Source of the DNA: Leifsonia aquatica H1aii | GTDB lineage: Bacteria > Actinomycetota > Actinomycetes > Actinomycetales > Microbacteriaceae | NCBI RefSeq assembly: GCF_000633535.1 | Contig: NZ_AYMR01000005.1 | Coordinates: 1-64,000, forward strand | Direction of reading: 5' to 3' | Length of the DNA stretch: 64,000 nt | Shown: positions 10,028 to 20,017 of the stretch, in pieces | Position numbering within the stretch: position 1 is the first letter of the stretch | Layout: each line of letters opens with the position of its first letter | The notes under the pieces: model-generated | Seen by the model: only the letters and a program-made list of their open reading frames with translations | Databases searched by the model: none | What the model was told of the DNA's origin: nothing | Position numbers and translations under genes: made by a program

Positions 10028-11266
10028 TCACGACGGTGGCGCGGCAGCCTCCGATCGACCGGGGCCGCCCGGACGCCCGACGAGGGTCGTGATCCAGCCG
10101 GCGGCGACGATGCCGGCGGCGACGAGCAGCACCGTCGCGCCGCCGAGGGCGTCGAAGACGAGCCCGCCCGCGAACGCGCCGACCGCGATCGAGCCGTTGA
10201 AGACACCGGACCACATCGCGGAGCTCCGCTCGACCTGAGCGGGATCGGCGGAGCGGATCCAGGCCTGGGTGGCGACGCTGATGCCGCCGTACCCGGCGCC
10301 CCAGAGGGCGAGCACAACGAAGACGCTCGCGATCCCCGCGACGGCGATGGGGAGGAGGCCGATCCCGAGAGCGATCGCACCGAGGGTGAGGAGGAGTGCC
10401 ATGCGCGGGCGACGGGCCGTGACGGGGCCGACGACGAGGTTGCCGATGATGCCGGTCAGACCGAACGCTGCCAGCGCCGCCACGATGAGCGCCGGGGTGA
10501 TGGCAGGGTTGGTCTCGAGGACCGGTCGGACGTACGTGTAGGCCATGAAGTGCCCCATCACCACGAGAGCGGTGATGACGAAGCCGGTTCGCACCCCGCG
10601 GTCGCGCCACGGGAGGAACATGCCGGCGAGACGCGCGCGCTCCACGACGGGGAGCCGCGGCATCGCCAGCAGAGCGAAGAGCGCGACGGCCGCACTCAGC
10701 GCGGCGATCGCCCAGAACGCGGCGCGCCACCCGGCGAGTCCGGCGATGAAGGTCCCCGCGGGCAGGCCGAGGACCATCCCGATCGAGACGCCGGAGAAGA
10801 TCGTCGTCATGGCCCTGCCGAGGTGGGCAGGATCCGCCAGCCGCGGTCCGAGCCCGCCGGCGGACGCCCAGACGACGCCCATCGAGACGCCGATGAGGAC
10901 GCGCGCGATCGCGAACATGGCGAAGCTGCCGGAGACGGCGCTGGCGGCGTTGGCCAGCACGAGCAGCGCCAGGAACCCGGCGAGGAGCGTGCGCCGGTCC
11001 CGGCGGCCAGCGATCAGCGGCGTGAGAGGTGCCACGATCGCCGCCATCACGCCCGTGATCGTGAGGGACATGCCGGCCAGACCGGGGTTCACCTGAAGGT
11101 CCGCCGCGATCGAGGGGAGCAGTCCGACCGGCATCATCTCGGCGGTGACGACCGTGAAGGTCGACAGCGCCACGGCGATCACCGGAGGCCAGCGGAAGGC
11201 CGGGGCGACGGAAGGGGCAGGGGCGGGTGCGGGCGCGCGGGCGGGGGTGGTTCGGTGGATCGGCAT
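10028..11266 (-). CDS. MFS exporter, DHA1 (12-helix) family
   Basis: A 412-residue proton-coupled exporter of the arabinose-efflux-permease/DHA1 group. The stretch VIAVALSTFTVVTAEMMPVGLLPSI is the helix-1 signature of sugar-efflux and chloramphenicol-type DHA1 pumps. About 12 helices follow, with an AGRRDRRTLL loop in the motif A position. I placed the start at the ATG giving MPIHRTTPA. An upstream in-frame ATG at 11335 would run through both operators and encode an unlikely leader. It diverges from a TetR gene and shares two palindromic operators with it, so it is almost certainly induced by the TetR ligand. Confidence 0.9.
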   Translation of the reverse strand: MPIHRTTPARAPAPAPAPSVAPAFRWPPVIAVALSTFTVVTAEMMPVGLLPSIAADLQVNPGLAGMSLTITGVMAAIVAPLTPLIAGRRDRRTLLAGFLALLVLANAASAVSGSFAMFAIARVLIGVSMGVVWASAGGLGPRLADPAHLGRAMTTIFSGVSIGMVLGLPAGTFIAGLAGWRAAFWAIAALSAAVALFALLAMPRLPVVERARLAGMFLPWRDRGVRTGFVITALVVMGHFMAYTYVRPVLETNPAITPALIVAALAAFGLTGIIGNLVVGPVTARRPRMALLLTLGAIALGIGLLPIAVAGIASVFVVLALWGAGYGGISVATQAWIRSADPAQVERSSAMWSGVFNGSIAVGAFAGGLVFDALGGATVLLVAAGIVAAGWITTLVGRPGGPGRSEAAAPPS

Positions 11267-11300
11267 GGAGGCAGGGTTCTTTCGTGTGGCATCGACAGAG

Positions 11301-11317
11301 ACATACGCCGCGTATGT
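11301..11317. promoter_or_regulatory. TetR operator 1, perfect 8-1-8 palindrome
   Basis: ACATACGCCGCGTATGT is perfectly symmetric around the central C. It lies just upstream of the MFS gene (start 11266). Together with the second site 31 bp away it forms a two-box operator for the divergent TetR regulator. Confidence 0.82.
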
Positions 11318-11331
11318 GAGTGAGGCTATTG

Positions 11332-11348
11332 GCATACGCCACGTATGT
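11332..11348. promoter_or_regulatory. TetR operator 2, near-perfect palindrome
   Basis: GCATACGCCACGTATGT matches operator 1 except at the first base of the left arm and the first base of the right arm. Centre-to-centre distance to operator 1 is 31 bp (about three helical turns). It lies 27 nt upstream of the TAGGCT -10-like box (11376-11381) of the TetR gene, fitting autoregulation. Confidence 0.78.
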
Positions 11349-11412
11349 CAATTCAGCTGCGGCGCACCGGTGGGTTAGGCTGAAGCCCCACCCGGACCAC
11401 CACGGAGAACCG

Positions 11413-12039
11413 ATGGCTGCGACCTCCACCGCGAAGAAGACCGATCGGCGGTCGCGCGCGCAGATGATCGACGAGACGCGGGACCAGCTGCTCTCCGCCG
11501 CCCGGGCGCACTTCGCGGAGCACGGGTACGCGGCGACCTCCATGGACGACCTGACGGCCTCCGTCGGGCTGACCAGGGGCGCCCTCTATCACCATTTCGG
11601 TGGCAAGCAGGGTCTGCTGGACGCGGTCGTCCGCCGGCTCGACGCCGAACTGTGCGTGCAGCTCAGGGAGGTCTTGAGCGACCACGACGACCCCCTCGTC
11701 GCGCTCGACGAGCGCAGTCGCGCCTACATCGAGAAGACCCAATCGGTCGAGTACCAGCGGATCATGTTCACCGACGCCCCGGCCGTCATCCCGGACGCGG
11801 TCGAGGAGACGGCGGCCGCGTGCATAGCGACGCTGGCGGAGGTCGTCGATGAGGCCCGGGAGCGCGGCATCGTCGCGGAGCACGTGTCGCCGGTGGCCAT
11901 CGCGACCATGCTGAACGGGGCGCTCGCGGATGCCTCGCGGTGGGTCGCCGCCGCACCGGAGGCGGACGCGTCGCGCCGCCGTCGCGTCGCGATCGAATCC
12001 GCATCCGCGCTCATCGGAGGGTTGCGCACCGCGCGGTAG
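11413..12039 (+). CDS. TetR family transcriptional repressor
   Basis: A 208-residue regulator. After a basic N-terminal tail (KKTDRRSRAQ), the TetR DNA-binding domain covers about residues 20-66: LLSAARAHFAEHGYAATSMDDL, then LTRGALYHHFGGKQGLLDAVV. The rest is an all-helical ligand pocket. The ATG has CGGAGAA upstream; a longer reading from 11320 would start inside the operator region. The divergent MFS pump and the two operators between them make it the likely ligand-released repressor of the pump and of itself. The ligand is unknown. Confidence 0.93.
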   Translation: MAATSTAKKTDRRSRAQMIDETRDQLLSAARAHFAEHGYAATSMDDLTASVGLTRGALYHHFGGKQGLLDAVVRRLDAELCVQLREVLSDHDDPLVALDERSRAYIEKTQSVEYQRIMFTDAPAVIPDAVEETAAACIATLAEVVDEARERGIVAEHVSPVAIATMLNGALADASRWVAAAPEADASRRRRVAIESASALIGGLRTAR

Positions 12040-12085
12040 CCCCACCCCCCTCCCGCCGTGCCGCCCTGCCGCCCCGCCGCCCCGC

Positions 12086-12148
12086 GAGCGCGGTGCTGCG
12101 GGACGACCGCTGCTGCGCGCCGCGCCGCGGTCGTCCCGAACGACCACA
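12086..12148. repeat. GC-rich palindromic repeat family, copy B
   Basis: Almost identical to copy A over ~58 nt, including the perfect CGGGACGACCGC / GCGGTCGTCCCG arms. It lies just after the tetR stop codon. A further small perfect hairpin GCGTGTC-gg-GACACGC follows at 12165-12180. Confidence 0.8.
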
Positions 12149-12298
12149 GACACGCCGAGGCGGTGCGTGTCGGGACACGCAGTGCGGGGCCGTCGGTACG
12201 CAATCGGGGAGGCGCGGCCCCGCGCATCTGCGTCGCGACCGCCGCACTTCGCTCCGCCGCCGCCCCTTCGGGGCCCCACCCTGCCTATCCTTCTCGAC

Positions 12299-12520
12299 GT
12301 GAATCACCCGATCCCCGTCGACCCGACCCGTGAAGCCCTGCTGCGCCGACCCAACGGCGTCAGCCTCCTGCAGGTGTTCCTCGTCGACGGCGTGGCACCT
12401 GCGACGGTGACCCTCCCGTCGCCTCTGCCGACCGGAGGGTGCGATCGCTACCGACTCGTCCTCAGCTCGCCGACGCGCTTGGAGTACGTGCGCGAGGAGA
12501 CGGTCGCCGCCGCGGCCTGA
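12299..12520 (+). CDS. Small hypothetical protein
   Basis: A 73-residue ORF that I do not recognise. It starts with GTG, 7 nt after a TATCCT box (12286-12291), the same leaderless arrangement as many genes here. The product begins MNHPIPVDPTREALLRRP and ends in CDRYRLVLSSPTRLEYVREE followed by an Ala run. It has no membrane segment or signal peptide and reads like a soluble mixed alpha/beta domain. It sits between two copies of the GC-rich repeat and runs convergently with the oligopeptidase gene. Composition and the leaderless start favour a real gene, but this is not proven. Confidence 0.55.
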   Translation: MNHPIPVDPTREALLRRPNGVSLLQVFLVDGVAPATVTLPSPLPTGGCDRYRLVLSSPTRLEYVREETVAAAA

Positions 12521-12540
12521 CGCGCCCGCTCCGCGCTCGT

Positions 12541-12642
12541 GAGTGCGGTCCTGCGGGACATCCGCGGTCGCGCGCCGCACCGCGGTCGTCCCGAACGGCC
12601 GCGGTCGTCCCGAACGGCCGCGGTCGTCCCGTACGACCGCGG
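12541..12642. repeat. GC-rich palindromic repeat family, copy C with internal 19-bp tandem units
   Basis: A diverged, expanded copy. Three tandem 19-bp units occupy 12580-12598, 12599-12617 and 12618-12636. The first two read CCGCGGTCGTCCCGAACGG and the third differs at two positions; a partial CCGCGG follows. It lies between convergent genes. Confidence 0.75.
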
Positions 12643-12679
12643 ACACCGCACCGCAGCGCCGGCCGGGCGTCGCCGCGCG

Positions 12680-14812
<2,133 letters not shown>

Positions 14813-14816
14813 GTGC

Positions 14817-16415
14817 TCAGGCTACCGGGCCGCCCCGCAGCAGGGATGCGAGGGCGGTCAGCCGGGCGTGCACCCGCTCGAGGTCGGCCGGAGCGGCGAG
14901 GCTCGCGCGCGCCTGCCGGAGGGCGTCGCGGAGCTGCTCGCGCTGTTCCGGAGACCGGTGCCCCTGATCAGCTGCCCCGAGGCACGTGCCGAGCGTGGGA
15001 CCAAGAGCGGTACCCAGTGCGCTCGCCGCGTCGATGCAGTCGATGGGCTGGATGCGGTTCCCGCCCAGCAGCCGCCTCGCCCGGTGGGCCGGGGCGAGCT
15101 CCTCGACCCGGCGGAGCGCCGAGCGGAAGGAGGCCGCACGCTGCGCCCGGTCGTCCGGGCCGGCCGTGAGCACCGCCCCGAGCGCGATCAGGAGGTCGGA
15201 GAGCCGCCGACGCAGCACATCCGTCGATCGCACCGGGAGCACGAACCAGGCCGCGCCGATCCCGAGCCCGGCGCCCACCACGATCGCCAGCACCCGTTCC
15301 AGCAGCAGGCCGGCCTCCCCGGCGGCCGGTGTCGTGCCGAACAGCTGCTGCAGCACGGTCAGCACCACGGTCACCGCGAGCGCCCAGAAGGCGTAGCTGT
15401 AGGAGCGCAGCCAGGTCCCGGCGAAGAGGGCGACGAACACGACGACCACCGCCGCGAAGCCGCTCGCCTGCGGTGCGGCGGCAGCGAGCCCGAGCGCCAG
15501 CACGGTGCCGCCGATCGCACCCGCCACCCGCAGCGCGCTCGTGTGAAGCACGTCCGCCCGGCCCCGGTTGCCGGAATTGACGATGAACGCGGTGAGCACG
15601 ACCCACATCGCGTGCTGCGGGAACACCAGCCCGCCCACCACGAACGCCGCCGCGAGCGCGACCGCCATCTGGACGGCCATGCGCGTGCTCGCGGGCAGCC
15701 GGCGGGAGGGTGCGCGGGTCGCCTCCCGGCCGCGGGGAGGGGACGCCGACGTGCCCGGCGCGGGAGCCGTCGCCGCCGACGCCGCGCCACCGGGCGCAGT
15801 GCCGAGGCGCAGCAGCCCGGCCACCTCTCGGGCCACAGCGACCCAGAGCACCGCCACCACACCGGCGGCGGCCGTCAGCAGGGCGGCCTCCCACCAGGGC
15901 GTTCCGGAGGCCGCGGGGACGACCGGCACGACCAGCACGGCGGTCAGGGGCAGTGCGACGAGGGCCCCGAGCCGGGCGGCGGACGGTCCGAAGCGGCGAA
16001 GCCAGATCGGGACGCTCATCCCGCCGATGTAGAGCAGCGCGCCGACCGGAGGCAGCACGACGAGCAGCCAGCCGACCCCCGCCGCCGCGACGCCGATCAC
16101 CGGCAGCAGGGCCGCCGATCGGACGAACTCCCTGCGGCCCGGCACGCTCTGGCCGGGCACGCTCTGGCCGGGCCCGCTCTGGCCGGGCACGCTCTGGCCG
16201 GGCACGCTCTGGCCGGGCACGCTCTGGCCCGGCACGCCGCGGCCCGAGACGCTGCGCCGTGCGAGGCTGAGGGCGACCACCGTGGCGAGCACCGCGGGCG
16301 AGCCCGCGGCGGCCGGTCCCGCGAACGCGGCCACAGCCAGCCAGACCGTCGCGCAAGCGGCTGCAGCGGCGGCCGTGGTGATGAGGGCCGCCAGGCCGAG
16401 CCGCAGGTGCTTCAC
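14817..16415 (-). CDS. FUSC family integral membrane protein
   Basis: A 532-residue protein with two blocks of hydrophobic helices, as in FUSC/aromatic-acid-exporter proteins (AaeB/YccS type). The second block contains FPQHAMWVVLTAFIVNSGNRGRADVLHTSALRVAGAIGGT, the FUSC signature region, and ends in a soluble helical tail. The first hydrophilic loop carries a run of PGQSV pentapeptide repeats (about residues 60-95) encoded by 15-bp DNA repeats. Start: GTG giving MKHLRLGLAALI, directly before the first helix. Transport of aromatic acids is a family-level guess only. Confidence 0.87.
   Translation of the reverse strand: MKHLRLGLAALITTAAAAAACATVWLAVAAFAGPAAAGSPAVLATVVALSLARRSVSGRGVPGQSVPGQSVPGQSVPGQSGPGQSVPGQSVPGRREFVRSAALLPVIGVAAAGVGWLLVVLPPVGALLYIGGMSVPIWLRRFGPSAARLGALVALPLTAVLVVPVVPAASGTPWWEAALLTAAAGVVAVLWVAVAREVAGLLRLGTAPGGAASAATAPAPGTSASPPRGREATRAPSRRLPASTRMAVQMAVALAAAFVVGGLVFPQHAMWVVLTAFIVNSGNRGRADVLHTSALRVAGAIGGTVLALGLAAAAPQASGFAAVVVVFVALFAGTWLRSYSYAFWALAVTVVLTVLQQLFGTTPAAGEAGLLLERVLAIVVGAGLGIGAAWFVLPVRSTDVLRRRLSDLLIALGAVLTAGPDDRAQRAASFRSALRRVEELAPAHRARRLLGGNRIQPIDCIDAASALGTALGPTLGTCLGAADQGHRSPEQREQLRDALRQARASLAAPADLERVHARLTALASLLRGGPVA
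16141..16230. repeat. 15-bp tandem repeat inside the FUSC gene (six units)
   Basis: Six consecutive 15-nt units, GGCACGCTCTGGCCG on the plus strand, with single-base changes in units three and six. They encode PGQSV/PGQSG pentapeptides. Because 15 is a multiple of three, copy-number change keeps the reading frame. Confidence 0.92.
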
Positions 16416-16457
16416 CCGGTCATCTTCCCACCGGGTCCCGGAGGCGGAGCGCCGCGG

Positions 16458-17351
16458 TCAGCGTGCGGCGCCGAAGGCCAGCAGTCCCGCGCCGGTGCGC
16501 CCGGCATCGCCGCCGAGCGCGCTCTGCACGATCGCGGGGGCGGCGCGCCAGGCGAGGCCGGCGCGCACCTTCCGCTCCAACGGTCCGAACATCGCGTGGC
16601 CCGCTTGCGAGACGCCGCCGCCCAGCACGATCACGCCGGGGTCGAGCATCAGCGTCATCGTCACCAGCCCCTGTGCGAGCACGGTCACGGCCTCGTCCCA
16701 GATCCGGTCGGCGAGCGGGTCGACGCCGAGCCGGCCGACGATCGCGCGAGCGCTGAGCGCGTCCCCGCCGGCCTCCGCGTAGCGCCGCGCCACCCCGGCG
16801 CCGGACATGTAGACCTCCAGGCAGCCCCGCTGGCCGCAGGTGCAGGGCTCTCCGCCGGGGATGACGGGGATGTGACCGAACTCGCCCGCGGCGCCGGAGG
16901 CGCCGGTGATGGTGCCTCCCGCGGTGACGAGGGCGGCCGCGACGCCGGTCCCGATCGGGATCAGCACGAAGTCGTCGAACCCGCGGGCCGCGCCCAGGCT
17001 GCGCTCGGCGAGACCGGCGGCGCGCACATCGTGGCCGACCGCGACCGGCAGCCCGAGCCGGGACTGCAGGATGTCGAGCAGCGGCACGTCGCGCCAGTCG
17101 AGATTCGAGGCGTAGTGGACGATGCCGCGCTCCTCGTCGAGGATCCCGGGTGTCGCGACTCCGGCGCCGACGACCTCCTCGGGGGCGATGTCGCGCAGAT
17201 CGTGCAGCAGGGTCACGAGGGCGCCGAGGATGTCCGCGGTGGGTGTCGGGCGGGTGAGCTCGGCGACGACGGTGCCGCTCTCGGACACCACGGCGCCCTT
17301 CATCGCCGTGCCGCCCAGGTCGACCGCCAGAGCCAAGGGGCCGCCGCTCAC
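16458..17351 (-). CDS. ROK family sugar kinase
   Basis: A 297-residue kinase of the ROK family (glucokinase, N-acetylglucosamine/mannosamine kinases). ALAVDLGGTAMKGAVV is the phosphate-1 loop. GEFGHIPV supplies the substrate-contacting Glu/His. CTCGQRGCLE is the complete zinc motif, so it looks catalytically intact, and it lacks a DNA-binding domain. GTG start overlaps the cutC stop by 4 nt. As the last gene of the importer/asparaginase operon it probably phosphorylates a sugar released from the imported compound. The sugar cannot be read from the sequence. Confidence 0.9.
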   Translation of the reverse strand: MSGGPLALAVDLGGTAMKGAVVSESGTVVAELTRPTPTADILGALVTLLHDLRDIAPEEVVGAGVATPGILDEERGIVHYASNLDWRDVPLLDILQSRLGLPVAVGHDVRAAGLAERSLGAARGFDDFVLIPIGTGVAAALVTAGGTITGASGAAGEFGHIPVIPGGEPCTCGQRGCLEVYMSGAGVARRYAEAGGDALSARAIVGRLGVDPLADRIWDEAVTVLAQGLVTMTLMLDPGVIVLGGGVSQAGHAMFGPLERKVRAGLAWRAAPAIVQSALGGDAGRTGAGLLAFGAAR

Positions 17352-18088
17352 GCCGCGACCCCGCGCGCGGCCTCGGCGACGGCGGCGACGACCGCCGAGG
17401 ACGTGACCTCCCGGTGCCCGTCGTCGTACCCGCTGCGGACGTGGGAGGCGCTGGGAGCCTGCTCCGCGGCGCGCAGGTGCACCTCGCGGACGCCTGTCCG
17501 CCGCACGAGGTCCGCGACGTTGCCGGGGCGGACGCCTCCCCCGGCGAGCACAGCGATCCTGTCGCCGGCCTGCTCGACGAGAGTCGCGAGCTGCACCGCC
17601 CCCTCGGGTGCGGTCGCCGCGCCGCCCGAGGTCAGCACGCGCCCGATCCCGAGCGCGATCAGCTCCTCGAGGGCGGCGGCGCGGTCCGGGGTCTGGTCGA
17701 ACGCCTTGTGGAACGTCACCGGCGCGTCGCCGCACGCGTCCACCAGCGCCCGGGTGGCCTCCACGTCGACCGTGCCGTCGGGCCGGAGCGCCCCCACGAC
17801 GAAGCCGAGCGCCACCGCGGCCGGGCGGTCCAGGTCGAGGAAGGCGCGGATGTCGGCGATCATCGCCGCCAGCTCCTCGTCGTCGAAGACGAAGTCCCCG
17901 GGCCGTTGTCGGATCAGGACGTGCACGCCGACACGGGTGGCGAGCGCGAGCGCGCGGGAGACCGTGCCGATCGACGGAGTGAGGCCGCCGGTGGCGAGGG
18001 CGGCGCAGAGCTCGATGCGATCGGCCCCCGCCTCCTCCGCGCGGCGCACGCCGGCGAGGTCGTCGAGGCAGATCTCGATGACGGTCAC
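17348..18088 (-). CDS. cutC: CutC family TIM-barrel protein
   Basis: A 246-residue protein with the CutC signatures IEICLDDLAGVRRAEEAGADRIELC, GGLTPSIG, RPGDFVFDDEEL, VTFHKAFDQTPD and VLTSGG. The family was named for copper homeostasis in E. coli, but that role is weakly supported, and a (beta/alpha)8 barrel with conserved acidic and His residues suggests an enzyme. Here it lies between an asparaginase and a ROK sugar kinase with 4-nt overlaps on both sides, and nothing nearby is linked to copper. A role in carbohydrate or amino-sugar catabolism fits better (inference). Confidence 0.9.
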   Translation of the reverse strand: MTVIEICLDDLAGVRRAEEAGADRIELCAALATGGLTPSIGTVSRALALATRVGVHVLIRQRPGDFVFDDEELAAMIADIRAFLDLDRPAAVALGFVVGALRPDGTVDVEATRALVDACGDAPVTFHKAFDQTPDRAAALEELIALGIGRVLTSGGAATAPEGAVQLATLVEQAGDRIAVLAGGGVRPGNVADLVRRTGVREVHLRAAEQAPSASHVRSGYDDGHREVTSSAVVAAVAEAARGVAA

Positions 18089-19083
18089 GCGAGGCGGTCC
18101 AGGGCCGAGACGAGGTCGGCGCCGAGCTCGATCCGGCCGACCGGGACGCCGCCGCCGAGCACGGGGAGCTCCACCAGCGGGAGGGCGCCGTCGATCGACG
18201 TGCCGAGGGCCTCGAGCACACGCAGGGCGATGAGTGTGGTGGCGCGCGGGCTGCCGTCCACGATCTTCATCGAGACCGCGGTGCCGTCCGCGGCGGCGAC
18301 CCCGATGACGCCTTCGGCGCCGCCCTTGGCGAGGGCGCCGGGCACGCCCTCCATCAGGGCCGAGTTCTGGTGGCCGGTGCCGCCGACGTAGAACGGATGA
18401 GCGCGCATGGCATCCGCGACCGCGCGCTCCGGCGTTCCCGGCTCGGCCTGCACGAGCCGGCCGAACGCCCGCGCCACGCCGCGCACCGTCGTGCCGAAGA
18501 GCGGGGCGCCGCAGCCGTCGACGGCGTCGTGCGCGACGGGGACGCCGGTCAGCTCCGCCATCGTCGCCCGGACGTGCTGCTGCAGCGGATGCGCGGTGTC
18601 GAGGTAGCCGGCCGTGTCCCAGCCGTTCGCCGCGGCCGCGAGGATCATGGCGGCGTGCTTGCCGGAGCAGTTCATCCGCACCCGCGCGCGGGGCTCGCCG
18701 GCGCGCACCAGGCGCTCGAACGTCCCCTCGTCCTCGGGGCGGTCGACGGGGCAGCCGAGGGCGTCCTCGTCGAGGCCTGCCCGGGCGAGGAGCTCCCGGA
18801 CCACCCGCACGTGCTCGTCCTCGCCGGTGTGGCTCCCCGCGGCGATCGCGAGCTCCGGGCCGGCCAGCTGCGCGCCCGCCGTCAGGCAGGCGAGCGCCTG
18901 CAGCGGCTTGACGGTGCTGCGCGGCAGGATGACCGCGTCTGGGTCGCCGAGTTCGAGCAGGGTGCTGCCGTCGGGGGCGAGGGCGACGAGGCTGCCGAAG
19001 TGGCGGCTCTCGATGATCCCCGAGCGACGGACGGCGGCGAGCTCGGCGAGGGCTCCGGCGGGGAGGCTGACGGTGCTAGGCAT
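18085..19083 (-). CDS. L-asparaginase II family (Rhizobium type) amidohydrolase
   Basis: A 332-residue protein of the asparaginase family typified by the Rhizobium etli thermolabile enzyme, unrelated to E. coli AnsA/AnsB. Typical stretches are IIESRHFGSLVAL, ILPRSTVKPLQALA (Ser and Lys), ELAIAAGSHTGEDEHV, RMNCSGKHAAMI and DGCGAPLFG. It hydrolyses asparagine or an asparagine-like amide. It overlaps cutC by 4 nt and the upstream permease gene by 8 nt. The operon context (importer upstream, sugar kinase downstream) suggests it may act on a glycosylated asparagine or glutamine, but free asparagine is the default. Confidence 0.88.
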   Translation of the reverse strand: MPSTVSLPAGALAELAAVRRSGIIESRHFGSLVALAPDGSTLLELGDPDAVILPRSTVKPLQALACLTAGAQLAGPELAIAAGSHTGEDEHVRVVRELLARAGLDEDALGCPVDRPEDEGTFERLVRAGEPRARVRMNCSGKHAAMILAAAANGWDTAGYLDTAHPLQQHVRATMAELTGVPVAHDAVDGCGAPLFGTTVRGVARAFGRLVQAEPGTPERAVADAMRAHPFYVGGTGHQNSALMEGVPGALAKGGAEGVIGVAAADGTAVSMKIVDGSPRATTLIALRVLEALGTSIDGALPLVELPVLGGGVPVGRIELGADLVSALDRLA

Positions 19084-20017
19084 GGGACTCTTCCTGGTGC
19101 GGGGCCGCCGGTAGGGGCGGGAGGGGTGGCTGCGTGGAGGGTGTGCGCCGCGATCCGCGGCGCGTCCCCCGGCGGGGCCCGCGCTGCAGTCGTGACGCGA
19201 GCGCGGAGAGGCTGCCGTTGACGACCAGGTAGATGACGGTCACGGCCACATAGGTGGGGATGAGCAGGTGCAGGTAGGAGGCCAGCACCTGTCCGCGGTA
19301 GAGCAGCTCCGTGAAGGCGACGATGTAGCCGAGCGAGGTGTCCTTGAGCAGGCTGACCAGCTGGGTCACCAGTGACGGTGCGACGTTCCGCAGCGCCTGC
19401 GGGAGCACGACGAAGCGGGAGGCCTGCGAGGGCCGCATGCCGAGGCTCAGTGCCGCCTCGCGCTGCCCGCGCGGCAGGCTCAGCACACCGGCGCGGACGA
19501 TCTCCGCGAAGACCGCCGAGTTGGCGATCGTCAGCGGGACGACCAGCTTCCAGAGCGTCGGAAGGTTGATGCCGAGCTGGGGGAGCCCGAACAGCATGAG
19601 GTAGATCATCAGCAGCACCGGGATGGTGCGTGCGACCTCCACGTAGAAGCCGCACAGCCAGCGCACCGGCCGCAGCCTGCTGAGGCGGCCGAGCGCGAGC
19701 AGGATGCCGAGGGCGCTGCCGAGGACGGCGACGATGGCCGCGGCCTCGAGGGTGCCGAGGAGGCCGACGAGCAGGTACTGCCAGATCGCCCACTCGGTGA
19801 ACGGCGCCCAGCGCTCCGGCGCGAATTGGCCGTGGGAGGCGAGCTGCCAGATCCCGTAGCCGATCACGATGGCGAAGACGACGCAGCTGATCAGCGAGCC
19901 CAGCAGGATGTTCCGTCGGCCGCGCGGGCCCGGGGTGTCGTACATGAACGAGGCGGCATACGTCCGCTTCGGTCGCTTCGCCGGCGCGGGACGGTCGGGG
20001 ATGAGCTGGGCGGTCAT
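19076..20017 (-). CDS. Amino-acid ABC importer permease (HisM/GlnP type), GluD-like
   Basis: A 313-residue membrane subunit. After a ~55-residue hydrophilic N-terminus (AKRPKRTYAASFMYDTPGPRGRRN), it has about five helices. The ATPase-coupling loop is SLPRGQREAALSLGMRPSQASRFVVLPQALRNVAPSL, the EAA motif of polar amino-acid importers. The C-terminal tail is Arg/Pro-rich. It overlaps the asparaginase gene by 8 nt and the next permease by 4 nt. It resembles the larger permease of actinobacterial glutamate importers. Confidence 0.9.
   Translation of the reverse strand: MTAQLIPDRPAPAKRPKRTYAASFMYDTPGPRGRRNILLGSLISCVVFAIVIGYGIWQLASHGQFAPERWAPFTEWAIWQYLLVGLLGTLEAAAIVAVLGSALGILLALGRLSRLRPVRWLCGFYVEVARTIPVLLMIYLMLFGLPQLGINLPTLWKLVVPLTIANSAVFAEIVRAGVLSLPRGQREAALSLGMRPSQASRFVVLPQALRNVAPSLVTQLVSLLKDTSLGYIVAFTELLYRGQVLASYLHLLIPTYVAVTVIYLVVNGSLSALASRLQRGPRRGTRRGSRRTPSTQPPLPPLPAAPHQEESHA

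Noticed and set aside
11320-11412. Longer TetR start at 11320
   Set aside because: The extra residues would be read through operator-flanking DNA and have no TetR similarity; the ATG at 11413 has a ribosome-binding site.
16141-16230. Possible CRISPR array
   Set aside because: Units are contiguous with no spacers, 15 nt long and in frame within a coding region.
17348-18088. CutC as evidence for a copper-resistance locus
   Set aside because: No copper ATPase, chaperone, CsoR or multicopper oxidase is nearby; neighbours are an asparaginase, an importer and a sugar kinase.
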